Source: Chrysopilus asiliformis (taxonomy: Eukaryota; Arthropoda; Insecta; Diptera; Rhagionidae). From it: a DNA stretch of 64,000 nt. Of this stretch, positions 1 to 11,754 are shown piece after piece (position 1 is the stretch's first letter; the number at the start of each line of letters is the position of its first letter). The stretch spans positions 13,263,388-13,327,387 of the forward strand of contig OZ035962.1 in NCBI GenBank assembly GCA_964034945.1, written 5' to 3'. The position numbers were made by a program, and so were the translations under genes. The notes under the pieces were generated by a model. It saw only the letters and a program-made list of their open reading frames with translations, was not told the origin of the DNA and made no database searches.

Positions 1-3000
1 TTCCGAATCTATCAACATTGATATTGTTCAATGTATGGCCGCTGGCTAATCAATTTCATACTATTTGCCAGCTAAAAAAACTACACACCCTCGATATATC
101 GATTAGTAATTCCGTTAATAGCCATGGCGTTTTTGATTTACCCGATCAGGTAAACGATTTAATCATTTTTTTCGCTTTTAATTTCATATTTCGTTTGATT
201 TATAGATGCTGGAAATGCTGGTTGAGGCTCTGCCTAATCTAAGCCATTTGGACATATCGGGTACGAATTTGGCTGGCACGGGGGTTGCCAAGAAGGAGGC
301 TGTTGAGAAGCAAGCGTCTGATATACCTGGACTAGCATCGAGAACGAATAGGCCATTACAATTTTTAGGATTATATCACACTGCTCATTGGGCTTGTAAA
401 CGTCACGATATTCCTGCTATTCAGGTAATGAATTTTTCTTTGAATGTTTTCGTTTTGTGGGGAAAATCATTTCAAATCGTTGCCTGAGAAATTAATTGTC
501 TTGGATTTTGACGAGTTTTGTTTTAACAAATCGTCGTCGAAATTTTATGACAGATTTTACTTTAATTGAAGACCGGATTCAAACTTTTTTTTCAGTATTG
601 AGAGGTGTGATAGTTTGATACGCGGGACACTTTCATAAAGCTTAATTTTCTCGGAAAATACAAATGCGAAATACAAATTGTTGCTCTTGATGTTGAAGCA
701 GGTTTACAGAGAGGGTAGGGGTTGATATTAGTAGAATTATTCGAGCTGAACTCTGTAATGTTGAAAATTGAAACCAAATCCCTTCAAAATTGCAGGAGAT
801 AACAGGACAGAGGGTAAGAAAGAAGGGGAAATTTTAAAAAAAAACGTCCTAACCTATAACCATTTCTGAACCTGACTGTAAAGTTTCATTAAGAACTTAG
901 TTTTAGAAAAACGTGAGAAGCAATGTGATAGCGAGTGTTGAAGTCTACTTTTACTTCTCTTATATTCAAGTTTACTTCGACATTGGTTTTAATGTGTTTG
1001 CAAAATTCCACTTACTACTTCAGCTCCACTCCACAGACTAGTCATTGCAGGTGTTTTTTTTAAATCGGAGTTGAGTTGAAGTTTATGTAAAAGGGCTAAA
1101 ATCAGTGCGGCGTATTTTATAATTGCCTAATATTGCAATTATCGCAGTCAAATCTTACTTTTTTTAAAATTCAAACGTTGTTTATAATATGGTATTTTTG
1201 AATAGAAACAAAACTGGTATTTTCTATCCTTTTTTGAAGTATAAAAAACTCCAAAAATTATGTTTTTAAAAATTGGCGGATAATGTGGTATTCAAATAAC
1301 ATTGATTTCTTCCATACTAATATTTATGACACGTTTCACGATATTTTTAATTTGTATAAGAGAGGTGGAAAGGAGTGGTCCGACTGGATTTTTATGTATG
1401 AAACGATTATGTAAAATCAGATTTTAAACAGATTTAACGTTTTTAATTTTTTCGATGCGATTCACAGTTTTCGAGAAAACAGGAAAAAAGTATTCCATTT
1501 GTGTGGGAGAGGTAGAAGCAGTGGTCCGATTGGATTTCGATGTATGGATGAGTTTTTTTTACCTTTATAAATTTTTCAATATGACACACCGTTTTCGAGA
1601 AAACCACAAAATACTGTTTCTTTTGTATGGGTGGAAAGAATACGAGAAATGTGACTATACAAAATTTCAAGTCTCTAGCTCAATTCTTTCGAAAGTTATG
1701 GTGTTCACGGACGGACAGACGGATGTACATGCGGGAATCAAAATCTTTTGTCATCCCTAACACTATGGTGTAGTTCATTTTTGTCCGATTGTCTAAACAA
1801 ACAATGGTTACCGAATCTCAGTTCCGTATGTTTAGTCTTGCGATGCAACAGCTCATATGCGAATGTACTCTACTTTTATGGTTACTCAAGATGTTCTTTG
1901 TTATCCAATTAACTGCATAGGGTCGCAGAACTTAAATGTTGCAAAAAAAACTACAATAAATTTAATCTATAACCGCAAAAACGATCACATGGAATTTAGT
2001 TTTATAAATTTGGAATAAGGCCACCTCACGGTAAATTGCCGCCCTAACTGCTTGCGCCACTTATTTAGGTTTGTGATGTATGGTAGGTATATAAAGCAGC
2101 ATTTTCAACTTACTAAAAGCAGTACAGAAATCCCAATGGAAAACGTCTAGTTAGCGAACTTTTGACTTTGTGAGAAAACTGGTTTGGTTCTAGAATTAAT
2201 TCTGAATGGCAATTCTAGATCTCTTGGTTGGGTCCAGAAAGGTTGTTATTATTTTTGCTTTCATCACAGAAAATTTTGACATTTTCCTTTTTATTTACAA
2301 AAGGTTTATATTTGCACAGCCAAACAAATAAAAAAGAATAAGTAAACGCTATTCAAATAAGAAACATTTTGTGGAAAGAAAAATGTCCAAATTTGTTTGG
2401 CTGACTTTAAAAATCGCGCAATGCCGAATGATATAGCTTTGGAAGAAGTTTTTAGAAATTAGTTAAGCACAATTGCAAGATATGGGAAACAGGAAACGCG
2501 ACGTGAAATATCCGACAACGACCCATTCAAGTGCCACGATGTCATTCAACGCATTACTACGTAAGGGCCAATTTTACGATATTACTAAATTCAATGTGAT
2601 TTATTTTAGACACATCCTTGTATCTAACCTCCAAATGTTGCAAAATTTTTCTCACAAACATTAACACTCTAACTGCCACGACAGTTTTAAGCCTTTTTCG
2701 ATTATTTAGTTGTCAGTCAAAAAGGCACTAAGAGAAAAAAAAATTGAAACAAAATTATACCTAAATGTTATTTTATTACCGTAAAATGTGTGCAACTACA
2801 AAAAATCGTTGCGGTTGCAGCGAACACTTTAAACATTTTCATTGTGGCCGTTGTGTACAATTAGGTGTCAGGTCTTTTTGACTGACGTGGCAGTTAGAGT
2901 GTTAAAAATGAAAAAAATATTAAAAAAGCGAAAATTTCAAAGAAGGAATATTTGAAAATTTATTAAACAGCCTCTGATTGCATTTTGGAAATGAATTTAA

Positions 3001-6000
3001 CCATCACTAATTAAGCATGGCATTTGATGTTTGATGGCATTAAACTATCAACTCAGTCCGATCTTAGGTATCAGAGTCAAGATGCCAAATGAAGGTCACC
3101 GACGTATTTTGATGACTAATAGATCTCAGTATACGCCTTCGACCTGTGACGTTGCCAAAATGCCTCAAGGTCGCATTTTTTTCAAAGATTTTCGTCACAG
3201 TTATTTGCATTACGGCACCGATGTTGAATTACCGGTTCAGAGTAGGAAGCTTGATTGGAAAATCTCAAACTAAATTTTTTTCCCTCGCATCTTGACGCCA
3301 CTTTGCATTCACGAAATATTTAAACTTTGTTTACTCCGAAAGAGCGCAAAAAACTACAAACGAAACTTCCTGCATTCTTCAATGGAATCGATTTGAATTG
3401 ATTTGACTTTTAATGAGTTTTTGATAAAAAATTTTAGCGATTAAGTAATTTTGAATTTTTTTTAATTTGTTTAAAGATTACTGGAGATGCGAATGAACAG
3501 CAGATATTGACATCTGCCATTTACTACCACGATAGACCGGTTGTGCTTACAAGAGTAATTTAAAACATTTTTTTTCCTAATTATTATTGAGGAAAAATTC
3601 AATTGATGGACTGATTTTTTTTGTTTGTTTCAGGTATTAAATGATCTTTATCACTTGTTCCGTTTCGAGAGTTGCAGGGCGATTCACACCGCTTTAGATA
3701 TTGTTTTGAATGCGATGGACCGGCATCTTAGGTTTAAACATATGCAAATATCAGGAAGGTAATTGCCCTCTCCAAGATCAATCTCGGCGTTTCGCACGAT
3801 TGATCGACTTGTGCTCTTTGATTTAAATTTGCATTTTGTGTTTTTACCATATGTTTTTGTGTTGAAATATGCATTAATGCGGTTTGTTTTGATTTCGGTT
3901 TTAGCGCAACGCTGTTTTACATCGTGAAGGGCAGAGATAAAAATAAATTCGGCACACCGCTCAAAAATCATATAATCACAACGCTTTTAAATGGAATGCA
4001 AATGCATTTGGTCGATGACACAATGCTGAGGAATGGCTATTTGACATTGTGTCAGTTTTCAATGCCAGGTGATGTGGTAAGTAGACGATTTTTGGTTTCT
4101 TTTTTTTTCTGGAATTGGTCGATTGTGATGAGTGCAACAAGTGACGATGCCGTCAATTGTTTATATTCTCTTATGGAAATTATTATTTGTCAAAAAATAA
4201 ATAAAATCGAACACAACAGGTCAAGTACATTGAAAAATCCTGATCAGATGGAATTTTGAAGGAATTTGTCTTACCGCACTCTGTTTATCTATGTTCCTAT
4301 AAAAGGGTATTTGAAGGTTATGCAATTAAAAGGATCAAATTCCAATCAGCTACTCTGAAAACTTGTATTCTATTTGCAAATTTTATATAAGTAGGGTGAC
4401 AATTCTTTCTTTGGGACCAATCCGGGGCAAGATGAGCAACAAATTTTATATAGAAAATAAAACTAGATTTATATTAAAACCATGAAAAAAAGTCATTCAT
4501 GTGCGCCACCGCAGCCGAAATTTCTTAAACAGAATGCGGCAAAGTTATTTAATTCAAGAGTTACATAGTCCCAAGCAAGCATTTTTAATTTTTGCGCTCT
4601 GTACGTTTTATAAATAGTCGCAACAGAGATTGTAAATAAAATAACAATTAATTATTGAAAAAATGTGCTTTAAAGCAACCTCCAGCCAAAATATAGTACG
4701 TTTTGCATATTCAGTGATCTTTACTTTCAGTGTTTGAAAAATTATTACACTAATTTGAAAAATCCGGGACAAAAATTTAGTTTTCGGGACACAGGGACAA
4801 CAAGCTTAAATCTGAGGCTATCCCGGCTATTTCGGGATGTGTGGTCACCCTATATATAGAAAAAGACATCATGCAATGGGCTGTTTTTATTTTAATGCGT
4901 TTAAAGTACTTTAAACATCTTAATTCTACAAAAAAAAATAACAGTTAACAAAAATTCACTTTGCTTCAAAAAAATGAGATTTTCGCGCCTAAAGAACCAC
5001 TAAAACATAGCTGACGTCGCCAAAAGTAAAAAGTTGGTTTAGACTTGCATTACACGCTCAATATTTCTGCTTCGGAATATTGAATGGTATTCAAAATCGT
5101 ATGGTTTGCTTCAATATAGTCCTTACACGATCAATATATTGAACAAAATGAAAATATTGTTCAATATATTGAACGTGTAAGGTGCGTATTATGCTACATT
5201 TACACGAATGACAAATTTGTCATTTTTTTCTTGGCATTATGTTAATTCCCGTGTAAATGGCATAATTTTTGTAATTTTTTCTGTCAGAAAATGTCAATCT
5301 CTCATAAAAGAATGAACTTGTCCATTCTTTTATGCCAGATTGTCATTCGTGCAAACGCAATATTAGTTATGACAACTTTAGTATTCAACTTTTGTCATAA
5401 CTAATATTGCGTTTGTACGAATGACAATCTGGCATAAAAGAATGGACAAGTTCATTCTTTTATGAGAGATTGACATTTTCTGACAGAAAAAATTACAAAA
5501 ATTATGCCATTTACACGGGAATTAACATAATGACAAGAAAAAAATGACAAATTTGTCATTCGTGTAAATGTAGCATAACTCTCGCGTCACTTTAGCGCGC
5601 GCCTATTAACGCAGCATTGTTAGCGATTCCATAAAAAAGCACTATGTTCAACTTTCGACGCGCCACAGCGCACGACGCTTTTATTGTAATTTCATCTTTA
5701 TTCAAGGAATATAAAAAACCAATCGTTTTTTTTTTCAAAATCCAGTGCTGCCGGTACCTGCGGGCGCCCATGTATTATAGAAAATGCAACGTCTGTCTGT
5801 CTGTATGTATGTTTGGACTTGGCTCAAAAACCACTGGACCGATTTTGTTGTATTTTTTTCCTATATGTTGCTTAGACCTCTGACCAGGTTATAGGCTATT
5901 TATTATTTTGCTACAGTCCCCGCCCCCTCCCTCTCCCCGCCCCGTTTACCCTCACAATAATTTTTCGGTACCACAAACCTGTTTTTAAGTTATTCAACAA

Positions 6001-7220
6001 AAAACTCTTATTGTACACATTCAAAAAAAACTACTAATTTTCTGTTTATTTTCAGTTATTTGAATACGAGCGTTTGATTCGAATACTCTTACATGGTGTT
6101 TCAAAAACGGAACAAGAAGGATTCGTCCAAAGAATAGCTATTTATCTCCTCAATACTTTGGCATGTCAAGTTGATGGCCGACAAAAGTTGTTCCTCGGAG
6201 ATCTTGGTGTTATTTCTGTAAGCGCATAATTTTCACCACAAACGAATTTTATTAACGAAATGAAATATTATTTTTTAGACAATGTTGAATTTAATTAGGG
6301 ACCGTTTGACTCGCACTGTGTTCGACGATGTCATGGAAGTTGCTTGGTCGACCATGTGGAATGTAACCGATGAGACTGCTATTAATTGTAAGAGATTTTT
6401 AGATGGACAAGGAATGGAATACTTCTTAAAGTGTTTGAGAGTAAGTTGAAGTCATGAAATGATAAATCATATATCTTTTCTTTCACATTTTTTGAAAAAA
6501 AAAAAAATTACAAATACTTTTAGTGTTTCCCAGACAGAGAGGAATTGCTCAGAAATATGATGGGACTTTTAGGAAACGTTGCCGAAGTAAAATGGCTCCG
6601 GCAAAGACTCATGACAATGGAGTTTATTACAGTTTTTGCTAATTTACTCGATTCAGATAGTGATGGCATAGAGGTCTGTGATTACATGGCTAGAATATTC
6701 AATTTAAATAATGTAAAATACAAAATGACTTCAATTTTAGGTTAGCTATAATGCAGCAGGTGTATTAGCTCACATTGCATCTGATGGTGACTTAGCGTGG
6801 GTGATAGAATCACCGACCCGTCACGATGTTCTCATTCGAATGGTGACGGCAATCGAACGCTGGAATTTGAATAGCGAACGAAATATCAACTATCGCAGCT
6901 TCGAGCCAATTTTAGGTTTAGTTCGCTGTTATGAAACGCCCGAATGTCAGCATTGGGCTGTGTGGGCTTTAGCTAATTTAACAAGGGTAAAAAAAAAACA
7001 ATACGGCATTGATTTTAAAGTGGAAATTTTATTGATTTACATTCATTTGCAGGTTTATCCAGTAAAATATTGTCGACTAGTTGACCAAGAGAATGGAATA
7101 CAAATTTTAACAGATTTAATAAACGATACCCGACCATATGAACGTATTAAACAATTAGCTCAAATGGTTATCGAACGTTGTTTTTCAATTAAGAATCAGG
7201 ATTCAAACATAGAAGGTTAA
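1..7220 (+). CDS. ZER1: ZER1/ZYG11-family CUL2 E3 ligase substrate receptor, 3' ten exons (5' truncated by window)
   Basis: Coding exons: 1-149 (partial), 206-424, 3477-3554, 3634-3758, 3905-4076, 6056-6217, 6279-6440, 6524-6673, 6741-6986 and 7053-7220. Together they give 542 residues ending at TAA. All introns are GT-AG and all phases join in one frame. The first two exons hold the end of the leucine-rich repeats (PNLSTLILFNVW..., LPNLSHLDISGTNLAG). The others encode the armadillo-like C-terminal domain, with family-typical stretches such as QFLGLYHTAHWACKRHDIPA, WSTMWNVTDETAINCKRFLD, MMGLLGNVAEVKWLRQRLM, RNINYRSFEPILGLVRCYE and CQHWAVWALANL. Members of this family recruit substrates with N-terminal glycine degrons to CUL2-Elongin B/C ubiquitin ligases, the ARM domain forming the degron pocket (family knowledge). 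Introns 2 (425-3476) and 5 (4077-6055) are swollen by mobile elements. The short 5' LRR and VHL-box region lies outside the window. The Drosophila counterpart is probably CG12084 (from memory). Confidence 0.93.
600..820. repeat. dispersed repeat fragment in ZER1 intron 2
   Basis: The stretch CTGTAATG...ACCAAATCCCTTCAAAATTGCAGGAGATA...GAGG reads like a copy of 48361-48425, sharing words such as ATTGCAGGAGATA. It is part of the same dispersed family as 27357-27770. The rest of the 3-kb intron is AT-rich, with the repeats listed separately. Confidence 0.45.
1340..1760 (-). repeat. copy of dispersed 'TCGAAAAC / CCCATACAAATGG' repeat family
   Basis: Compared on the opposite strand with 19965-20600, it shares the order CATGTCCGTCCGTCTG, AACTTTCGAAAGGATTGAGCT, TCTCGAAAAC and repeated ATCCAATCGGACCACTGCT-like blocks. 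An open frame at 1455-1760 is only a by-product of the repeat. Class is unknown. Confidence 0.6.
2661..2905. mobile_element. piggyBac-like non-autonomous element (copy 1) in ZER1 intron 2
   Basis: It is bounded by TTAA on both sides. Inverted ends read TTAACACTCTAACTGCCACG on the left and CGTGGCAGTTAGAGTGTTAA on the right, a perfect 20-base match including TTAA. Subterminal GTCAGTCAAAAAG/CTTTTTGACTGAC is also inverted. It is about 245 bp, with no coding capacity. TTAA targeting is the hallmark of piggyBac transposons (family knowledge). Confidence 0.75.
4392..4852. mobile_element. short DNA-transposon-like element with TAGGGTGAC ends in ZER1 intron 5
   Basis: The ends TAGGGTGAC and GTCACCCTA are inverted and enclose 461 bp with no coding region. 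Flanks (TATATAAG / TATATAGA) could be a decayed 8-bp duplication as in hAT elements, but this is weak. Its right half (CCGGGACAAAAATTTAG...) recurs at 35230-35325. Confidence 0.55.
5121..5182. repeat. small fold-back, CCTTACACG ends
   Basis: CCTTACACGATCAATATATT is inverted against AATATATTGAACGTGTAAGG across a short AT spacer. The same end motif with TCAATAT recurs in the fold-back at 59216-59307. It lies 6 bases from the large palindrome at 5189. Confidence 0.6.
5189..5578. repeat. 390-bp near-perfect palindrome (fold-back MITE) in ZER1 intron 5
   Basis: The left arm 5189-5375 and right arm 5392-5578 are 187 bases each, separated by a 16-base loop. By eye only two arm positions differ. Ends read TTATGCTACATTTACACGAA and its inverse. 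A TA at 5190-5191 and 5576-5577 fits a TA target duplication, as for Tc1/mariner-type MITEs. As transcribed intron RNA it could form a very long hairpin. Confidence 0.88.
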
Positions 7221-7681
7221 TTTTGTTCGTTATTTGATTTGAATATTTTGTATGAAAAAAAAATCTAAATATACTATGTGGAAATCAGAAAATATTTGAA
7301 TGCAAAAATTACCGGTTATGAAGAAGGGAGCATGAGAGAATTTATTACTATAACATAAAAAAAGTTTTGATATATTTGAAGTTAGTTTCGTAAAAAAAAA
7401 ATCGAAAAAATATATTCTTTATAGTAATCTTCCACTTTATATTTTGTTTGATTTTAAATCTGAACAAAAAAAAAACAAAAAGAATTCTTTTTACTATTAT
7501 AGTTATTTTTTTAACAAAAAAATGTAACAGTTTGAATGTTTTTTAACTTTTATTTTCGCTTATAATTTGATTTTTTGTTTATATACACAAAAACACGATA
7601 ATATTGATGATATATATTGATATGTATTTATGAATTAATATATTTTTAATTTGCAATATTCTATAAATAATTGAGACGTTT

Positions 7682-7687
7682 AATAAA
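7682..7687 (+). terminator. candidate polyadenylation signal of ZER1
   Basis: This is an AATAAA hexamer about 460 bases after the ZER1 stop, at the end of a very AT-rich 3' UTR. Other AT-rich hexamer variants lie nearby, so the exact cleavage site is uncertain. Confidence 0.4.
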
Positions 7688-8129
7688 TTCTATTATTATT
7701 ACTATTACTATTGATATCTTTTTAAGTTTAAAGGAAAAAGAGAGAGAGAAGTAATTTTGATCACATCTAAAACGAGATTAAAACATTGAAGTGAACGTTA
7801 AGTATGAAATTTAATTAAAATTGATTTATTTATTTTAAGATATATTTAATATATATAAAATATTGATATTATTATTATGAAAAACAAATTGTTTTGCTTA
7901 TAAATATTAGAAAGTAAGTTCAAACAACAACAAAACAAAAGAACAGATTCAAACTAACTAAAACTGTTTAATTTTTCGTTCTGTGTTTGTATATAGGAAT
8001 GTTTTAAGTGAAATTAATAATAATAATAATAATAAAAAAAACACTTATGAGCACAAAGTTGTATATTATTTGTTTAAAAAATAGAATCAATCCCTTTGGA
8101 AAATTTTATATCGAAAAACTTGATTTCTA

Positions 8130-8420
8130 CTTTTACCTGCTATAGAGGGAAAGTATTGTATTCATGACAGAGACCGACACGAGAACGGGGGCAGATAGAA
8201 ACAGGTTTCGTACTGATCAGAAACGAAAGTTTCAGGCAAAATTACGAGGATGTCCTTGCATCTGTCTGTCTATCTGTCGGTCTATCCATTTTATGTATTT
8301 TAAATAACTCGGGGAACGCGTTGAGCTAGCAATTTGTAAATGAGTTTTACGGAAACCATAGTTTTCTATCAACTTTTGCAAAAGTAACGTTAGCTATGTA
8401 TAACTAAGGTTATTTTACCA
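8130..8420 (-). repeat. terminal module of dispersed repeat (TATCTGCCCCCGTTCTCG module), reversed
   Basis: On the - strand it parallels 18845-19110 and 55960-56235: CCGTTACTTTTCAAAAGTTGATAGAAAAC, GTAAAACTC, GAGTTATTTAA, then CTATCTGCCCCCGTTCTCG-like ends and TACTTTCC. No coding content. Confidence 0.6.
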
Positions 8421-8509
8421 AAAAAAAAACTGCATTTAAACATAAGAAAAGCTACAATTGCCAGGGGACCATCGTTTTTTTTTAAAAAGGGGCCAATCGT
8501 TTTTTTCCT

Positions 8510-9300
8510 TTTCCCTTGGCAATAGAGAGGGGAAAAGGAGTGCTCTGATTGGTTTTTGATGTATGGAACGCTTATGTAAAATCATATTTTAAATACATTT
8601 CATCTTTATGAATTTTTTGATATGATGCTCAGTTTTTGAGAAAACAGGAAAAAGGATTCCATTTGTATGGCAGAGGGGAGAAGCAGTTGTCTGATTGGAT
8701 TTTGATGTATGGGTGAGTTATGTCTATGATATATCATATAGAGTATAAAACATAACAAAAGCTAAAATTGCCAATCTGGCAATTATTGAAAACCCGTATG
8801 GTGATATGGCATTGTTCGAAGTTTAAGTGAACGGCGAACAGTTGTATCAAAATTCCACTTTGAAGTCAAACTTTCCAAAAAGATTTTTTTAAAATTTACT
8901 CCAATCGGATTTTGATGTATGGGAGTTTTATGTAGAATCATATCCTAAATAAGTTTTGTTCTTGGACTTTTTTGATAAGATGCACCGTTTAGGATTCACA
9001 AAAAACGTTTTCGTTCGTATGGGGAGTACCCCCCCCCCCCCCCCCCCCTAATCGACCATGTTTACCCATTAACGAACTTAGCCTTGCATTTTACGAAAAA
9101 TGAATCTGCGCAAAATTTCAAGTCTCTAGTTCAATCCGTGCGTCCGCAATCCGCGCCACAGACGGACGGACGGACGGACATGCTAAATTCAACTTTTTTT
9201 ATCATTCTAAACACACTGGTGTAATTCATTTTTTTGTGTGATGACGGGATCTTGGCGTTACAAAACGATAAGGCAAATCTAATATACCCTTTGGTCACCA
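8510..9300 (-). repeat. composite of dispersed repeat copies
   Basis: Positions 8510-8740 match the CCCATACAAATGG family. Positions 8760-9300 form a second block (AAAACCCGTATGGTGAT, GATTTTGATGTATGGGAGTT, AAGATGCACCGTTT, GGACGGACGGACGGACATG). It has a second, interrupted copy at 54045-54725. Confidence 0.6.
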
Positions 9301-9414
9301 GTGCAAACGCAAACGAAAACCCCCATTCAATTAACATTGGGATTTTCGTTTCTACTGCAGGGTTGCGGAATGCCGTCCTCCGTCCTCTTCACCCCGGACG
9401 ACAGTCTTTTTAAA

Positions 9415-9922
9415 TGCGTACGGGGAATTTTGAGCCGATTAAGAAGTTTACTTCATCAAACCACTACGTCAAGAAACACAAAACACGATTTTCGAGGTTT
9501 TCAATTTAAGGGTATATTTGACCTCGAAATACCAAAATGTTCGTTTGCTGCGCATTTCTTCAAGGAGTTTCAACTATGGCGTCTATTCTTCATAAAAACG
9601 ATGTGCCTGCGGCGTATTTTTTAAAAATTGTGTTTGTAAAAGATGTTTCGCTTTTGAAAATTGTTTCATAGACAACCCAAAGAGAGAAAAAAGGAATAGC
9701 AACAAATGCCTGTTTTTTAAAAATTTCTCCAAAACTATGCGCTTTTGTGAAAAAATGCATACAACCAAATTCAAAGAAAATAAAATGTCCTTATTTTTTC
9801 ATTGGGGTTTTCATTTGCATTCGCACGTCCGTAGAATTTTGTGCCAATTAAGAAGTTTACTTCATCAAACCAATAGTGAAGAAACACAAAACACAGTTTT
9901 CGAGGCTTTCAAATGTCCTTAT
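9415..9922 (+). repeat. direct duplication of a ~90-bp block (9415-9515 and 9827-9922)
   Basis: Both units contain ATTAAGAAGTTTACTTCATC, then CAAACCA, GAAACACAAAACAC and TTTTCGAGG in the same order, with roughly 85-90% identity by eye. They lie in intergenic DNA 3' of the LRR gene, and no function is apparent. Confidence 0.7.
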
Positions 9923-10259
9923 TTTTTCATTTAACGGTTTTCACGTATCTTTAACGGTTCTCGAGATATTTGAAAAAATATTACTTTTTACATACTTTTT
10001 CAGAAACAAAATATTTGCAGAGGAAAGTTTTATGTTGATCACAACTGATATTTTTAAATAGTTTAAGTGTGTTCGGCGTCCAGAGTTTTTTACTCATGAG
10101 TCCTAGTTTTCTAAAGTCGGCTATGACAATTTTAACTGTACTCTTTCTTCTTTTTTGGGAAATCGTCATCTAAAAGAAATCTTTATTATCAGCAATTGCC
10201 CAAGGTGTCCGCAAAGGGATTAAAAATAAAAACAAACAGTTGAATTATTTACAAAAGAT

Positions 10260-10265
10260 TTTATT
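10260..10265 (-). terminator. candidate polyadenylation signal of the LRR gene
   Basis: This is AATAAA on the - strand, about 1.49 kb after the LRR stop. It is followed within 40 bases by a T/GT-rich stretch (CTGTTTGTTTTTATTTTT) typical of a downstream element. The interval 10266-11754 would be 3' UTR. Other - strand AATAAA hexamers lie between here and the stop. Confidence 0.4.
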
Positions 10266-11460
10266 ACACAGTTAACTAAGTAAAAACTATTTTTATTTTA
10301 GACATATCTATTCATACTTTTTAAATCTATTTCTTTAAATATTTGTGTATTGTTGATATTACGGATTACCAGCAGATACTCAAATGTTAGACTACTTGTA
10401 TTAAAATAAAACAAAAATATGTTCTTTTATTTTTTATACGCATACAAAACATAAAAAAAATTCTAAGGATACCATTTTCATTTTATGTTAGTCGCCTATC
10501 TATAAATTAAAAATAAATTATATTTCCTTTTTCCTTCTTTCAATATATTGGCACATTTTTCCGTTCCTTTTTTTGTAGTCATAAAATTGCAGGTAATTTT
10601 TTTTTTTCAGAGTTTCGATTGACCAATAAAAATATGTGTTTTTCCACAGTTTAGATTATTTTGGGTAGACCGTAAGATATTGGAAAAAATAGAGTGTTAT
10701 TTTAACAAGAATCGTTGACTAGGATTTAGTATTTCATTATGAAGGGATTTTTTTTTACTTTTTCTTAAAAATATCTAGCTTAAAATGTGCCAAACAATAA
10801 TGAAAGTGTTGAAAATTATTTATTAATATACACTTAAATACTAGCATAATCTAAAATCTTAAATTGCTAACATTAAAATGTAATAAACATCGATCTTAGA
10901 CTTGAATCTGAAATTACTGATCATAACGCTAACAAGGAGCAAGAAAGGCTGGTATGGGACATATTTTCAAACTAACGGATTTGAAATTTGATTTTGTCTC
11001 CTAACTTACATTTTTCTTTGCTGTTTATAATTTAAATTGTTGTGTATTTTGGTTGGCAGAATTATTTTTATCTTTTTTAATTTAAAATTCATGTTACTAA
11101 CTGAAAAACAAAATTTTGTTTCTCTGGATAAATTCATAAACACAAATTTTAGCGGAACTTTTGAATTCATTATTAAAATGACTTATGTTAAATGATATAG
11201 CACGACGATACCCGTTTTAAAACGTAACAAGCAAAAAACTTCCTATTAAAAAATTTTAAAAATCTTGTTTTGAAGTAAAAACTCTTTTGCGATTTATTTT
11301 AGAATTTATATTTGATAACTTGAAAACATTACATTAGACACTTTCCAACCTAAAGTGTAATCTACTTGTAAATACTCACGAGTAATTACTCCTAACAAAA
11401 AGTCTACACAGGAGTACTCGGGATTACTAATAATCAGTTTGCCAATAAGTTTGGAACGCA

Positions 11461-11584
11461 GCTAAGACCGTATCTCCACTTGGGATTTTTCATCTCAGAA
11501 ATTTTCGATTGACCAATCAGAGCCCGATTGGTCAATCAAAAATCTCTGCGATAAAAAATCCCAAGTGAAGACACGGTGTAAGTC
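11461..11584. repeat. fold-back element in the LRR 3' UTR, CCAAT-type centre
   Basis: The left arm CCACTTGGGATTTTT...GATTGACCAATC is inverted against GATTGGTCAATC...AAAAAATCCCAAGTG. The whole is about 124 bp with ~55-base arms. If the 3' UTR extends to 10260, the mature mRNA would carry this hairpin. Confidence 0.75.
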
Positions 11585-11754
11585 TCACTTGTTACGTTTT
11601 AAAAGAGTACCGTTTACATGTAAAAGGATCTTCTCTGTGTTCTTCCATAAATGAATGAATTTTGTGAAACGTCTGATAAAATTAATAAAAATAAAATAAT
11701 AATAATATAAAAACACATAAAATAAAAACAAAAAAAAATTGCTTGGCTTCTAGT

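Larger units (their letters stand above)
7688..10240. other. convergent intergenic region between ZER1 and the LRR gene
   Basis: No gene is seen. The first 400 bases are very AT-rich, with a short TAA tract near 8018-8034. The remainder consists of dispersed repeat copies (8130-8420 and 8510-9300), a C18 run near 9031-9048, and a directly duplicated block at 9415 and 9827. Confidence 0.6.

Noticed and set aside
1455..1760. 101-codon + strand frame in ZER1 intron 2
   Set aside because: It lies inside a degenerate dispersed repeat whose other copies do not keep the frame.
3031..3273. 80-codon + strand frame in ZER1 intron 2
   Set aside because: Exons on either side join in frame without it, and it does not match any ZER1 family segment.
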